From the NCBI GenBank assembly GCA_026874595.1, contig CM049321.1, forward strand, positions 50,201,297-50,265,296: a DNA stretch of 64,000 nt, written 5' to 3'. The notes beneath the pieces are model-generated. The model saw only the letters and a list, made by a program, of their open reading frames with translations, had not been told where the DNA came from and did not search any database. The translations under genes were made by a program, and so were the position numbers. Positions 25,708-38,620 of this stretch are shown here, piece after piece (positions within the stretch are counted from its first letter, which is position 1; every line of letters begins with the position of its first letter). Source of the stretch: Sipunculus nudus (taxonomy: Eukaryota > Annelida > Sipuncula > Golfingiida > Sipunculidae).

Positions 25708-25775
<68 letters not shown>

Positions 25776-25922
25776 GTGTCATAAAGCTGTCCAATAACAC
25801 TTTATATATGACAATATGGTAAAACCAATTGTTCCCTGACTGTAGGTTTCATATTGAACAGCTAAATTCATTGCTCGAAAAATCCTAATAAAACTAGAGC
25901 AAGGGACACTATTCAACATTAA
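25501..25922 (+). repeat. Tandem duplication of a unit carrying its own (TA)n array
   Basis: Two head-to-tail copies (25501-25705 and 25706-25922) each begin CCCAAATATATA, run through (TA)n, then ATACCGTGTCATAAAGCTGTCC and end ACTAGAGCAAGGGACACTATTCAACATTAA. Outside the TA run they differ at about one position (GAAAATTCC versus GAAAAATCC). The TA tracts differ in length (about 50 versus 64 bp), so the duplication is recent and the microsatellite has already changed. Confidence 0.92.
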
Positions 25923-28900
25923 TTCGACCAATTTGCTACTTCATTTAAATTCGATACCATCTCATTGCTCACCCAACCGACTCTGAACTCAAACTAATAT
26001 TCAGACGCTATCAGCTATAACCAAAATTTAAAACATAACTTCCACGTTACTTGCTCACCACTTAAAATGGTGCTGAGACCTCACTAAAATAATCTAATAT
26101 ACCTGGTTTTCTATGGGCTCGGTATTTCTTGAATTATTTATTTTAACTGTTTCCTCAAAATTACAAAGGATTTCATTTGTGATCCCTCGACGACTGAATG
26201 CGTTCAGAGGTCATGATTTGCACCAATGTCAAGTTTTATAACACAAGTTTAATTTTTGCGATTGTTTTAAATCCAGTATAATATTGTGGCAAATATCTAG
26301 CCAAAATTTTGATTTGAATAAGAAGAGAAGCAACGACAGCTTTCGTTCAAATAATTACATCTTAGATTATGTAAAAGGAGCAAGCTATTACAAAATGCAT
26401 AAAATGGGTGCTAACTGCCTCTTTGTGTTTCATTTGGGGGTCATGTCGGTTTTTAAATGACTTATTTAATGTCCAAACAATATTATCAATCAGTATATTA
26501 TTACAGTGGCCTCAACAATACATCCTCTTCCAACAAGTATTTGCCTGTGTATTGTTCTGCGGTCGAGTCAGTTCTTAATTACGTTCAACACTTTTTATTT
26601 AACGTAAAAACCGTCCGATTGAGCCCAGGGAAGTCCTCCGCAGGAGTCCAGTTGTCTAGGTTGATTTAAGACCCGTCTTTAATAGGAGGGTTATTGCTTG
26701 CCTGTCGGATATTGAGTCGTTTTTCCGCAGGGAACATCTACTTCCCTGAACAGGAGACGCCGGTGATCGCTTGCCGATTGCTTTCAGTAGTATATTTTGT
26801 TGTCGATAACATCGGCAGTCGTTGAATATATCTTTCATACCATACAGAAAGCTTGTTTCCTGTTTGTTATACTACACACACGCAAGCACACCCCCGGTAC
26901 ATCCCTCAAAAGCAGTCTTGCCCCATCCCTATTTCGTTCACCCTCTCTAAGTAAGCATCTTTATATTACAGTATGCTAAAATTGACGAGAAACAGACCGT
27001 ATGGATGCCTGTAAAATAACCAAGACTCGCAGCGGCCGATCGAGGATTTTGGAAATTGGGAGGTCTAACCAAGAACAAAATTATTAAAAACTCCTCTGAT
27101 AGAGAAGGGATTCCAGCCAAGAAAATTGGTTTGAAACCGCTATGAAAGGTCTCAAAACGAGGCTCCGGACTGCATCCCCCTGTCCTCTCTGGATCCGCTG
27201 CTGCTAAGAGTCTACCGAATCAAGCTTGTGGTCATTATACCAACGTGCTATTGTACTGACCCTAATGTTTTCCGTGTTAACATCGAGTGCCCCCCTTGCG
27301 TTGAACTCTTTGACTCATAAGACAGAATCTGTTTAGAAAAACGTGAGTGCAATCATCATGGCGATCCTCTTAGGAGTCGTATGTATATATCTGGCTTGCA
27401 GTAAAATGTCTGTTGGGGTCAATTAGTGGTAGGCACTTGATTCCCGAGTGGGATTTTACTAGAGCGCATTCCTGCTATAAGCCTTTTAATGATGGTGGGA
27501 AAATCTTATAGACGTATCTAGCAATAATTGTAACCGCTGAATACCTAAGAATGAATATTTTGTATATGTGTCTCTTTGTTTACTATGTATAATATCTCAT
27601 ACGAATTGTTGATATGTAGCTATATAGATTAGTACAAGTGTACCGCCATCATTATTATTGGCTCAGGCCAGAATCTATAACATCTTTATTATGACACATA
27701 CCATTCAATAGTAGTAAAAACGTATATATTTTATCATTTAACCTGCATTGGAAGAGAACCCTAGAGGAATGATATCATGGCTGTGACGGCGACAGTGACG
27801 TGAATTTATCTTCCAGGGTGGGGACGGAGGGGGGATGTGACTTGAAGACACACACATTTTTTTAAATATATATACTAAATCATTTTTTTTTAATCAGGTA
27901 TTATGTTTCAACTATAAGTTAATTTCAAACTAAGGTTATGTATAGTGTTTCATAATAACCCATAAACGAAACCAAAGTCTAAAATTATAATTATTAATAA
28001 CTGAATATGGGGGGGGGGGGAGGGTGATTACATGTATTTAAAATGTTTTTAAATCGACCGACACCGAAATCGGTGTCGATTTCAAATAATGTGATATCAG
28101 ACTATTTAATTCAAACTCTCCTCTTATTATCTGTAGTTTGTAGTGTTGATGTTGGTTTCGATCACTCCGACAGACTCATATATATATCCTACTTTACCAA
28201 AGGAATACGTGACCTGTATTATCTGGGATTAATTGTTTAAGCGAAATTGCAGACCCCATCAGCCGGGTTTTTTTCTTTTCAGACCACACCGAAATCTTTC
28301 ACTAATATAAGGATTAGCGTAACCAGCATAACAATTTGAAAATCACATACTCAGCGGTGTATGCATAGTCATATAAATATTCATGTGTATTCTTCTCTTA
28401 TCCAGTAATCTATTCTATACCTCAACCCCTATCCACGATTGATTAGCGTCAGTCACCTCGAATGTGTTTACTGAAGAAGCAATAACAAACAGGCACTAAA
28501 AAAACTGTACGTTTTCGAAATACGGTATTGAAACATTAGCAGCATTAACATTTAATGATGTGCTGTATCGAAGTTTTTTTCTTGCAACAATTATTAAGAG
28601 ATCTATCTGAATCACTTTCACGATACAGTATTTTCCTTCCCCTATTTTCTATATTGTTAATTTGGCATCTTGACATGGGAATATGAACACTGTGATCTTT
28701 TCACATTAAATCGTTTCCAGAACTTTGCCAAGGTAATGTTTTATTGTAATTGTGTAAAAAGCGCTTTTGTTTATACTTCTCAGCAACAGTTATTTTAGTA
28801 AATAGTTCACTGTATGAGTGAACAAACATATGACACTATAAAAATAGCTGACTTTTTAACACTAAATTAAAATACTAATTTGTTCTTACTTGAAAGGCCA

Positions 28901-29662
28901 AGAGAAAATGCCTCTTGTCATTCTGTTGCAAAGAATTCTTTGTTATTTCTTAATGATTAATAACGGTTAAAGCTACTAGGGAAAAAACAATGTCCTGCTA
29001 CTCTGTGAAGGTGTTTGAATAAATAAAAACCGACTACATTTATGAAGTGTAATTGGCAATTCTGCAAATTGCTGCGTGTGACAGTTTTTTTTTTACCGGG
29101 ATATCTTTTCGCTTCGGTCTTTGACCTGTCAGTCTAGTATGTGATATACTACAGCTTTCGTTCTCTTCCAAGACACATACATTGCAATCAATGAGTGCTT
29201 ACTGTATCAGGCTCTGTTTGCCGTATCCGGGTTGATTTCTACCACATGAGACCATGGTTTTTGTCGGTAATAGGGACTTCCGCAGTTCCAATAACTTTAT
29301 TCTCTTCACACACAAATCAAGTTAAGATCTTATTAAAACTAAACATTAGATCGTTAGTAAAGCCATAGATGTAAGCGAACTAAGCAGAAATGTTTGCAAG
29401 TAAAAAAAACAGGATGTTGTTGGAGACCTAAATGCCCCAGGAGTCACATTTGCTGTCATGTATACACTGCTGTATGGGTTCAAAAAACCTTTTTTCAGCC
29501 GCCGTAACCTTTTGTGACATATTTCAGACCAGTTGTTGCTGCCTGGACCCCCCCCCCTCCCCCGCTTTTCCAGGCTGTTGGGTCTTTTTAAGGCTTCGTC
29601 AATTGTCCTCCTTGGTTGACCCCTCTCCCCCGGAACTGCCCCTGTGTAATAGCTGTATGTCA
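25923..29662 (+). other. Intronic DNA, no gene recognised
   Basis: Includes a G run of about 12 at 28009-28020 and a C-rich tract near 29549-29566. The 105-codon minus frame (29346-29663) and 82-codon plus frame (29432-29680) overlap each other, lack motifs, and run into the SINE. Confidence 0.5.
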
Positions 29663-29830
29663 AAATACGATTGTAAGTAATCTTCTATGGCTCAGGGGTG
29701 GAGCACAGGACTCAAAGCCGGGAGGTCGTGAGTTCGAATCTCAGCCGAAGCGGTGAGATTTTTTTAAGATCGGCCCCCACGATCGTTGGGCACAATTTTG
29801 GCTCCAATAACATACACCTTTCGGGGGTCC
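29663..29830 (+). mobile_element. tRNA-derived SINE (family S1), partial
   Basis: A-box-like TGGCTCAGGGGTGGAGC is followed by B box GTGAGTTCGAATCTC, then CAGCCGAAGCGGTGAGATT and ATCGGCCCCCAC. The latter part matches the body of the minus-strand SINEs at 48588 and 58437. The anticodon-loop region ACTCAAAG is reminiscent of tRNA-Leu(CAA), but stem pairing is imperfect, so it is a SINE head and not a functional tRNA. Confidence 0.65.
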
Positions 29831-30239
29831 TTCGGTGGTATGACCCATTTATGGATTGAATTATAGATCTAGGACACGCAGATGTAACAGTTACCGGCCC
29901 TGGATAACTTAAGTTATAAAATCAGGTGAAGTAGTCAGCGGGCCTGGAAAACACCAGGATATAGAATCAGAGGAAGCGTGTGATACCCCGCCAAGTACGC
30001 CGAAACTTGAATCGAATTCTGCAGATGTATATACATGTACACGTATTTAAGCTAGCATTAAATAAATGCAGTCGATTACCTCAATAAAAAAATATTTATG
30101 AAGAAAATGGCGTTGTATCATTAAAATAAAAAAATAATGGTAAATTCAGTTACCTGCAAAATTGAATGGATTGTTCTTTCATTGTCATCTTAACCCTTCC
30201 GTAAATTTTCAACAAATTTTTGCGAAAATATACGGACAG

Positions 30240-30545
30240 CAGAGGTACAAGATGCCAGGACGAGAGGTTGGGGAACATGGGACTGCAAAGCTGTTGGTTC
30301 GCGTCCCGTTCTAACCGCCGTCTGCGCTAAGACTCTTAGGCAAAGTCTTTACCACAAGGGAGCGCTCTCTCGACCCAAAAGTGAATTGGTACTGGTCATG
30401 GGAGGAAGGCAAATATCGAACTAATAACCTTCTAGGGTCTGATATGACTGCTTAGGTTGTATGCTCCCCAGGGAGCTGAGAAAAGCCCAATAGACCAGGA
30501 AGGCAAAGTGTAAAGACGGATGAGACTGACATCGTCGGTGATATC
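30240..30545 (+). mobile_element. tRNA-derived SINE-like unit, second type
   Basis: A tRNA-like head reads GGTTGGGGAACATGGGACTG, then B box TGGTTCGCGTCCC. It is followed by a ~220-bp body with GGGTCTGATATGACTGC and CCCCAGGGAGCTGAG. The body differs from family S1. Confidence 0.55.
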
Positions 30546-31317
30546 AGACTATTTACCCCACCTTTACCTATTTTACCTTTTTAGGTCAGGGGTATGGATT
30601 ACTTTGAAAGGTTAGTCCTGTCCAAGAAAATTTTTTTTCAAGGGATATACACCTGCGCGAAAAAAAAATTCTAACATGTTATTTTTCCAAGTGAGATGAT
30701 GCGTATAGGGAAATTGTTGATTGGAAACTGCATTTGTGTTACTAGGAAACGATATTTGTTTTTCTTTTTTTGCTTGCCCTTAACGCCAGCTACATCTGGA
30801 CTCGGAGACAAACACGGTCTCAATGATTTCTTCTCCTGGAAGCCATTTTAAAGGTACCTCCACTGTAAGACCTACAAGCAAACGCTTGAACGCGTAGGAT
30901 TCAATTTCTAAGTACAAAGATGTTTCGAATACACAGGTCGGTCTCCAACAGAGATATTTAAAACCATTTTCTTGAAAATGGTTTCCAAGCATGTTGTGTC
31001 AATTTTTAATAATTTCAGTAGCACAGCTTGTAGTTATTTTAAAATGCCACTTAAGCAGTTTATTAGGTGCCATTTGACTGTTACCCGTGGCTCCAGCTAA
31101 ATATCAGTTTGATTATTTTTTTATCAAACCCAGATTTGAAAGCTTGGGATTTAAGAGCTGGTGATTTATATCTATCTATATAATGCCCTCTGTTTACATA
31201 TGTCACCATGCAAAGAAGGACTAGCAGGGGCGGGGATCTACGATTCGATAACTGGGGAGGGGGAGGTCAAGGAAGGGGATGAAGAAACATTTTGAATAAT
31301 TAGGCTGTAATGGGATA

Positions 31318-31805
31318 GCTTTAAGGAGCCCAATCACGTACAAAGGATGTTGAATTAACAAAAAAAAATGGCTTCTTCCTTTTAAAATAAACCTGTACTA
31401 GCAAAATATTGTCTTGAAACCATTAGCTTACTCTTTTAAACGAGTTATAAAACAGTGCCCAAAGCGCAATCACAGGTGTTAACATAAATCTAGCGCGTCG
31501 GGCAACAACATTTGTCAATCAGATGCCCTGAATGATCTGGCCAAAATGATGCAATACATGTTGAGACACCCCGTTTCGGTTCATAGTTGGACATCCGGTA
31601 ACGCGGCCTTGCAATGGATAACAAAGACATGTGGACTGTGTTTACCAACATGCAGAGCTATAGCAAGGTGTAAACAAGCAGTTTGCGAGGTACTGAGACT
31701 GTGTGCTGGGAAGGGTTGGCTGGGACATTTTTATATAGAGTAAAACTAAACTGATTGTTTGAAAGAATAGACATAATATTGCTCCTGATTATGTTTTATA
31801 TGTAC
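31318..31805 (+). mobile_element. TTAAAGGG MITE family, copy 3
   Basis: Collinear with the 4239 element: AAAATAAACCTGTACTAGCA, AACGAGTTATAAAACAGTG, CAATCACAGGTGTTAACATA, GACATAATATTGCTCCTGAT. The left terminus reads TTTAAGGAGCCCAATC. A 65-codon frame inside (31546-31743) is incidental. Confidence 0.75.
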
Positions 31806-33061
31806 CATGATGCAAATTCCGTTTTTTTTCTCGGTTTTTAGCGCATATGTTTTCGTATTTCCAAGATTTCCCGATAAATCAATACCCTGATGTGGCAGCT
31901 CTTTTTTTAATATTTAAATAAAAGATTTTTTATCACCATAGGTGAACCAATACTTCTGCGGGGTTGTGTCTGTATAAGGGAAAGTAATTGACCCCACTTT
32001 AACCTTTCTGCGCGTCTAGAGCCCTGGTCTATTTCTAAACCACAAAAATGCGCTCCCTCCATCAAGGAAATAACCTCTTTTAATTGGGTTATGAACATGC
32101 CAGGTTAAGCTATAAGAACAAAACGTCTTGCACGACAAAAATGGATCTATCGGATGAGATATTGGAATATGTAAATAAAAAGTAATTGTTCTACAGACTG
32201 GAGGATCATAACACATGAAGTGAGTACACGATTTTAGGTGAAAATTTGCAAACCTTCCAGGAAAATACAAAACAAAACACTTTAAACTTGAAATGATAAC
32301 TGCAAAACACCAGCACAAAATTAATTCCATATTTCATTTCTACAACAATCTCTAAGGAATGGAGACAAGGTCATAAATAAGCAACATGCTGGAGGTTCCA
32401 TTTGCCAAAAGGAGGCGATGAGTCCGTGGATTTCGTTACAAAAACTTTTATACATGAGAAAATAAAGGGCAGGTACTGAGTTATTTACATGAAATAGAGT
32501 GGTATTACCTTGAATCGTAAGAATTCTTTCACAGTTAATTCCTATTTTTTTATGATTGATTACCGAATGGTCTGCAAAATAGGCTTTTTTCATTTTGCAC
32601 AATTGTAAAAACCCCTTTTGGAAGTTGAAACACGTGTAAGCACTAGCACCGTATTTTTGGTGCCACCAATGTATTTAGGAATCCATTACCTGCTCTTAAA
32701 AGTATGTCCAGTTTCGCCAAGGCCTCGTGTTTGCAGCTTCCAAATAGGTTCCCTCTCAAACGTTTCTTCCGTTTTACCTTTCTTTTTATGTAATTGACAA
32801 ATTATGCATATGCTACAGATCCATTACCATGAAATCTTCTGAAAGGTTCAGACATCAAATGAATAAAATTGGGGTGGGTTTTGAAACTGGGTGTTTTTAT
32901 TTTCCATTTGCAGAGGCGTCGTCGGTTGTATCAGTCGCTTGTTACTACCTAGCAAGGGTATCTGTTATTAACATAATGCATGCAAGTATTTTGATGGAGT
33001 TTGCTAAATAGCACGTTAGATTCTTTAAAATGTAAAACTGAAATATATTTTTTCAAATAGC

Positions 33062-33133
<72 letters not shown>

Positions 33134-34765
33134 CTTATAAAAGGAATTCGGTTTACGTCTGTTCGCAATGTTCTCTAAAACAGCGTTGTGTACAATTGTG
33201 TGCCTTGTATTATTTTGAAGATTATTATGCCCGCAATGACATAGGCGATAATGAACATATAATTTTGAGTGAATTTCCGTTTTTACTGACTTGCACAGAG
33301 GTATAAGACCGAGCACAGCCGAACTGCCTTCGGCAATGATCGGAACACATGCATCGTGGTCTTTCAACCTCAAACACTTATATTGTTCATATTAATAAAG
33401 CTTGTTTTCAGTGAGGGATTTGAGCCTGTGGGGCCTTTCATTAGGCTCTCACCCACGTGCGTGGTCAGTTAAAGAAAAAAACATGTTTCTCGCTTTATGA
33501 AATGGAGAGTTCAACCCAGGAGGAATAATGACAAAACCTAATTCAAGGACCCAATTTCACGAACAGGCGTGGGGTGGGTGGAGTGGTGTCTGGCGTTTCA
33601 GGCCTCAAAATTATCTTATATGATGAAAAAGCTTGTGGCGGTTTAAAATGAATACGGACCCTCTGCATGGAGTCACGTTGGGTCCGCTTCTGCTACTTAC
33701 GAGGTATGCATATTTCTTTTTCTTTCTCCAGGAACAGTTTCCTTGCAACGTACATTTAATAAATCTTTGATGTGTTCCCCACATCAACCTAATCTTTATA
33801 CGTCCAACGATAGAATCCAGTCAAATATCATCGAAAACCTGAATTCCCCCGTGTCTCATTCCGCTTCGCAATATAAACACCATCACTGACCAGGTCTTCA
33901 AGGTAAACAAAAGCGGGGTATAAATTTCTTGCCACGAGGACAGCCCACAAAATAAATGTTAAAAATATAAGAGCGACTGCAGTATCACTCACGCACTGTC
34001 TCTACCAGGTTATGGGTTTATACGGGTATTATGTCTAGGATTCATGTAATTTAAAAGTAAGTGACAAAATTAAGATACAAGCAGCTGGAAATAGAAACGT
34101 TTTCTGTTCATAGAAGTGTTGTGCCTCAGAGAGGAGCGTGAGTTATTCTACAGTCGTGCCAAATGTTTATACATATCTTATGGAGACAGTTTCCCACTGA
34201 AAACCTGTATTTACTGTTAACTTTTAGAATAAAAAAAATGAGCCAACATTTCACCTTTCAGTTAATAAATCTCCCCAACCCCAGTAATAAGCCAGTTATA
34301 CCGGTTCTACCAGCTAGTATAATATATAAACATATATCCCATAACAAACGCGCATCGCTTTGCTGAACAATTGATAGAAATGTGTCATGATATATATTTA
34401 GTTGAAAATAAGAATATTCTTCCTTTAAACTAATAAATTGCTGTTTAATATTCAGCTTAATACTACATACAGTTTTTACATAGAGAATAACAGGGCGACG
34501 ATACTTATGATCTTTCAACAGAAACCAGATCCCGAACAGCGATTTCTGTTATATTCTCGTATTCACACTGTCAAAGCTATATGATAATAAGTGTTATGAC
34601 ATTGAGAATTATTTGTGTTTAAAACTCCCAATCAATTAATGTTATTTAAATCGCAAGACACCTGCGCCCGTTTCGCAGCTGTACAATTACTCCCAAGATA
34701 CATAGGACGTCTTGTGCTTAGGCTCTTTCCCTTTATAATTATTCCACTTTTGTCTACTTTTTTAC
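31806..34765 (+). other. Intronic DNA, no gene recognised
   Basis: Overlapping minus frames of 93 and 104 codons at 32016-32602 have no domain, no codon bias and no conserved partner. The (TA)n at 33062 is the only clear repeat. Confidence 0.5.
33062..33131. repeat. (TA)n microsatellite
   Basis: About 70 bp of perfect TA, the longest uninterrupted run in the intron. The 106-codon minus frame across it is an artefact. Confidence 0.95.
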
Positions 34766-34839
34766 CTAACTTATAACAACAGATCACGTAATCGTGATCA
34801 TTACAAATCTTGTTTACGGAGATAAAAAAAATCAGATTC

Positions 34840-35499
34840 TGTAACACTAGGCAGGGTGAAATGTCTAGGGGAATGAATAAAGAAGTCAGTGGTTTTTGTT
34901 GACAAATAATTATAATTTATTCTTAGAACAATCCTAACATTACAATTCACTAAATCAATAAAATTACACACAAAAAGAATGAAATGTACAGTACCAGAGT
35001 GTCCGGATCCTAGGCTTTGGTTTCTGGATACCACCACTGTCACAGCTCAACTAAAATCCTCCAACACCAATAATCCAGGTAAATAGTAATAATCCAAAGG
35101 CAAACTGGAGACAGTCCGTAATAAATCTGTATTAAGTCCGTTAAATATCTGACACCATTGCAGTTATCGGTAAGGTTCCAAAACGGACGAGATAGTTACA
35201 CTTTTAGTGCTCGCTGGTATTTTCCTTTCTGCCGGCTCTAAACACAGCCTCTAATTTATAGCTTTTCACACCTATATTCCAGAAATGGAAAATTCTATAG
35301 AACAATCCTCACGCATATGAACAGACCAGAAATATGTAGAACAAAGAACGCTGTGTCTCTACGCTTCAGATCCCACTCGCGGGCCAGCCCCTAACAAGCA
35401 AGGTTTCCATAGCAAAGAAACATGCCTGCGCTACACGAATCAGAATGTCAACAGACACATGTAACACTCCTGCGCACAACAAAACAGACACCTGTAACA
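34840..35499 (-). mobile_element. LTR of a retrotransposon, minus orientation
   Basis: On the minus strand it starts TGTTACAGGTGTCTG and ends CCTAGTGTTACA (TG...CA). It has a TATA-like CTATAAATTAG near 35252-35262 and AATAAA in AGAATAAATTATAATT near 34908-34925. A related LTR in plus orientation is at 37427-38221. The matching extends past the LTR end into 34766-34839, probably the start of the internal region, so this is a 5' LTR fragment and not a plain solo LTR. No gag or pol was seen. Confidence 0.7.
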
Positions 35500-35584
35500 A
35501 CCTCCGTTCTCAAATAACTGAACTTAGTTAAAATTAATTTATCAAATGACTGGGTCAACTATTTATCGACTATCTGCTTATTCC

Positions 35585-35880
35585 TAATCGGCTACCTTGG
35601 TTGCCTCCGCCATTAGGATATGCTTTCATCCCAGTGCGTGTATGTGTTTGTGCGGGTGTGTGTTTGTTCACAACTTAACTCCTGAACGGTATATAGTGCA
35701 ATTTTATAGGCATTTTGGTAAACGGACAATAAAGATTCGATCAGGTTTTGCTGTAGATCCGGTCTATGGGACGTCATCAAGGAGTGTTCACATTTAGACT
35801 TTTACTTATGCACGAATGAACCTGAAAATTTGGGGCGAATTTGGGAGCAACCCCCATTAGGGAGCACCACATGGCGGAGG
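35585..35880 (+). repeat. Dispersed repeat with GT-rich core, reference copy
   Basis: Order of blocks: TTAGGATATGCTTTCATCCC, a GTGTGTTTGTGCGGGTG core, CTCCTGAACGGTATATAGTG, GGCATTTTGGTAAACGGAC, GATCCGGTCTATGGGACGTC. Relatives are at 46090-46330, 11840-12060 and, less clearly, 3480-3600. It lies between the two LTRs. Confidence 0.55.
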
Positions 35881-36328
35881 CTTACATTCGTTAGAATGCA
35901 GACTTCTCGTTAGATATATATAATACACAAATTAATAAATAAACAACTTAACTGTGAATTATCAAACGGCTGAGTTTATGTTCAGATACACCAAGCAGCG
36001 GTGTCATCTAGAAAGGAAGACAGGTTTTCGTATCTGTCGGTGTGATTGTTGGTTTGTTGGTGAAGCAACAACCTTATCGTTAAAAAGAGTTACAGAACGA
36101 AAAGGTTCCATTTTTTAGGAGTGGGGCATGGACCTTTTGGAGCGCTTCCGGAGAGAGTGGGATCCAGTAGATTGTTTTGCACTGTCGGAGGTGTGCGCTA
36201 TGAAGACTACCGTAAAAGTAGGTAACACATCATCTAACTGATGTTAGAAATTATAGCAATAATGTGGACATGGCATACTTTTATAAAGGTCCTGTGCTTA
36301 TTTTAATTTTTCACTGATATCTCATGAG

Positions 36329-36812
36329 TTTAAAGGGACATAATCAGGAGCAATATTATGCCTATTTTTCACACTATCGGTTCAATTTTGCTTTGTGCAA
36401 AAGTTTCCCAGCATAACCATGCCAGCACATAGTCTCAGTACCTCGCAAACGGCTGTTTAACACCTTGTAATGACTCTGCTTGTTTAAAAACACAGTCCAC
36501 GTGTCTGTTTACCATAACAAGACAGCCTGACCGGAGGCCCGATTGTGAGTCGGAACATGTAATACATTTTTTGGGGTCAAGTCTGGCAGGGCATTATTTG
36601 GTTGGCAGGTGTTTGGCTCAGCGTTGCACAATATCCAACACGCTGTGTTTATCTTAACACCTGAGATCGCGCCCGGTCCACTGTTTTAAGCACTCGTTTT
36701 CAGGAGTAAGGAAACAGTTTCAGAGCAATATTTTGCGGGTACAAATTTTATTTAAAAGGAAGATTTTTATTGTTAATTCAACATGCTTTATAAATGATTG
36801 GGCCCCTTTAAT
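36329..36812 (-). mobile_element. TTAAAGGG MITE family, copy 4 (complete, reverse)
   Basis: Begins TTTAAAGGGACATAATCAGG and ends ATTGGGCCCCTTTAA, the exact reverse layout of the 4239 copy. It lies between the two inverted LTRs. Confidence 0.8.
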
Positions 36813-37426
36813 TGCTTCTTGTTGAAACGATTTCAGGTTGGGTATGAATTATATATGACATCAAACATTTAGGTTTCGTTATCTTATTTGAAGCACGTAA
36901 TGTGAACAAGGATTCTGCGAGCAAACACTGAAAACCTTGAAATCGTTTGCACTAAAACAGGCACAGTTACTTGCTTTTGTATAAGCTCATTTTCAACGTT
37001 ACATTAACCGTTGTCAAATCTAACTAATAACAGTAAACCATTTCTGAATATCGAGTTTGTACAATGTTTTTAATGTTACCCTGTTTCATATCATAATGGA
37101 TACATTTTTCAACGTCTATCGGTAGCTTAAATCACGTTTAAGTAACGAATGGTGTATGCCCTAATGTCACGGTTTGGTGACACACATTTTCGTTCAGTTG
37201 GAAAAACGAATAACAATTTGTATCACGTGTAAATTTAAAGGGTCCTGTTCCTACCTAGGATTTTTTTATATCCACGTATTTTATAACGAGCGCGGTCGCT
37301 TGAAATATCCAAACAAATTCAAGTAGAACATCTGGCGGCATGGCAACTCATGTCCTTTCAGCGTTCTCAAAAGTTCAACCAACTACTTTGTCAACATTTG
37401 CGCATGAACCGTGTTTATCATAAGCT

Positions 37427-38221
37427 TGTTAAGTTACAGATGTCTCTTTTATTGTATGCGTATGTGCAGCGCTAGCATTGGCCGTTGCCATGACGGTTTA
37501 GCTCGGCCGACACGTGGGGTCTGACGTGTAAACAGCGGTCATGCTAGTCTTGGGTTTTCTCGCCTGGCCGAGCCGGGCCGGCCACGTGTGAACCCTGATA
37601 TGTAGAAACACAGTGATGTTGTTCTAGATGTTTCCTCTACGCGTGTGTACTGTGCATCATGTTCTTTGGATTTTTCGAGAAATGGAAAGTCCTCGGCTTG
37701 AGGTGAAAGTTATAATTAAGGGGCTGTGTTTTAGAGCCAAGAGGGAGGAGAGAAATATTCCAGCGGACACAGAAGTGTGTAAGTCAGTTGTTAATCTTTT
37801 CGAATTAGTGCGGCAATTATAGATTTTCTTATATATATATAATGTATTATATATTATATAATGTTCAGTTTGCCTTTCGGATCACCGCCAGGATTTCACT
37901 TTGGGTAAGAGTAGATTGACTTTGTGATTACATTGGACTGCTATTCTCTGAGAAGATTTGTGTGAACTGTTCATCCAGTTTATACATTTTAAAGGGCTTG
38001 TCGCTGTAACATTGGTGGTATCCAGGTACTGTGCACTTTGTTTATTATGCTGTGTGAATATATTGATTCGCTGATAACTGTTGTTGTACTGTGTAATTGT
38101 ATTGATTTAGTGTATTGTAATATTAGGGTTGTTTTAAGAATAAATTATAATTGATTGTTAACAAAAAAACACTGACTTCTTTATTCATTCCTCTATACAT
38201 TTCACGCAGCCTAGTGTTACA
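37427..38221 (+). mobile_element. LTR of the same retrotransposon family, plus orientation
   Basis: Aligns with the reverse complement of 34840-35499 in the start (GTTACAGATGTCTC), the middle (GGCTGTGTTTTAGAGCC and CCAGCGGACAC) and the end (AGAATAAATTATAATTGATT then CCTAGTGTTACA). AATAAA is at 38139-38144. The TATA-like AGTTATAATTAAGG precedes the GGCTGTG block. A 64-codon frame at 37628-37822 falls wholly inside the LTR and is not a gene. Shared sequence continues to about 38300 (CTACGTGATCTGTTGATATAAG). Confidence 0.7.
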
Positions 38222-38620
38222 GAATATGATTTTTTTTAGCTCCATAACAAAAATTAGGCTCGTCACGACTACGTGATCTGTTGATATAAGGTTCCGTAAC
38301 AATTGATAAACAAGCTCATACTTGCATTACAAAGTTTTATAAGAACACGGAGTACCTTAAGTTCATTGGTTAATATGTAAACCAGAAATTACATACATTA
38401 TAAGGAAAAGGCAGGTGAATATAACTGCCTTTAAAGATAAGTACATGCCTTATTGGTGTCACGAACAGTCGGATGAGGGAAACCTAAAAGTAAAGATGTT
38501 GTTATGATGCTTCCTGTGTTAAAGGTTTTTTTGTGCATGGGCTTCGAATAATAGAGATTTTTGGACTGTCGTTAGACATTAAACCGAATCTGTCTCTGAG
38601 GTTTTATCGAGATTTGACCT

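Noticed and set aside
25501-25922. Direct repeats with spacing, considered as a CRISPR-like array or LTR pair
   Set aside because: Only two adjacent units and no spacers. It is a simple tandem duplication in an animal genome.
29690-29760. Possible true tRNA gene (Leu-like anticodon loop)
   Set aside because: Stem pairing is imperfect and the downstream body matches a SINE family found twice more, so it is a SINE head.
33053-33373. 106-codon minus frame rich in Tyr-Ile repeats, and similar frames at 1813-2046 and 2425-2659
   Set aside because: These are translations of (TA)n arrays, which are open in all frames. No coding signal exists outside the repeat.
37628-37822. 64-codon frame, at first thought to be a retroelement gag start or small gene
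   Set aside because: The sequence aligns with the non-coding middle of the inverted LTR at 34840-35499, which does not keep the frame.
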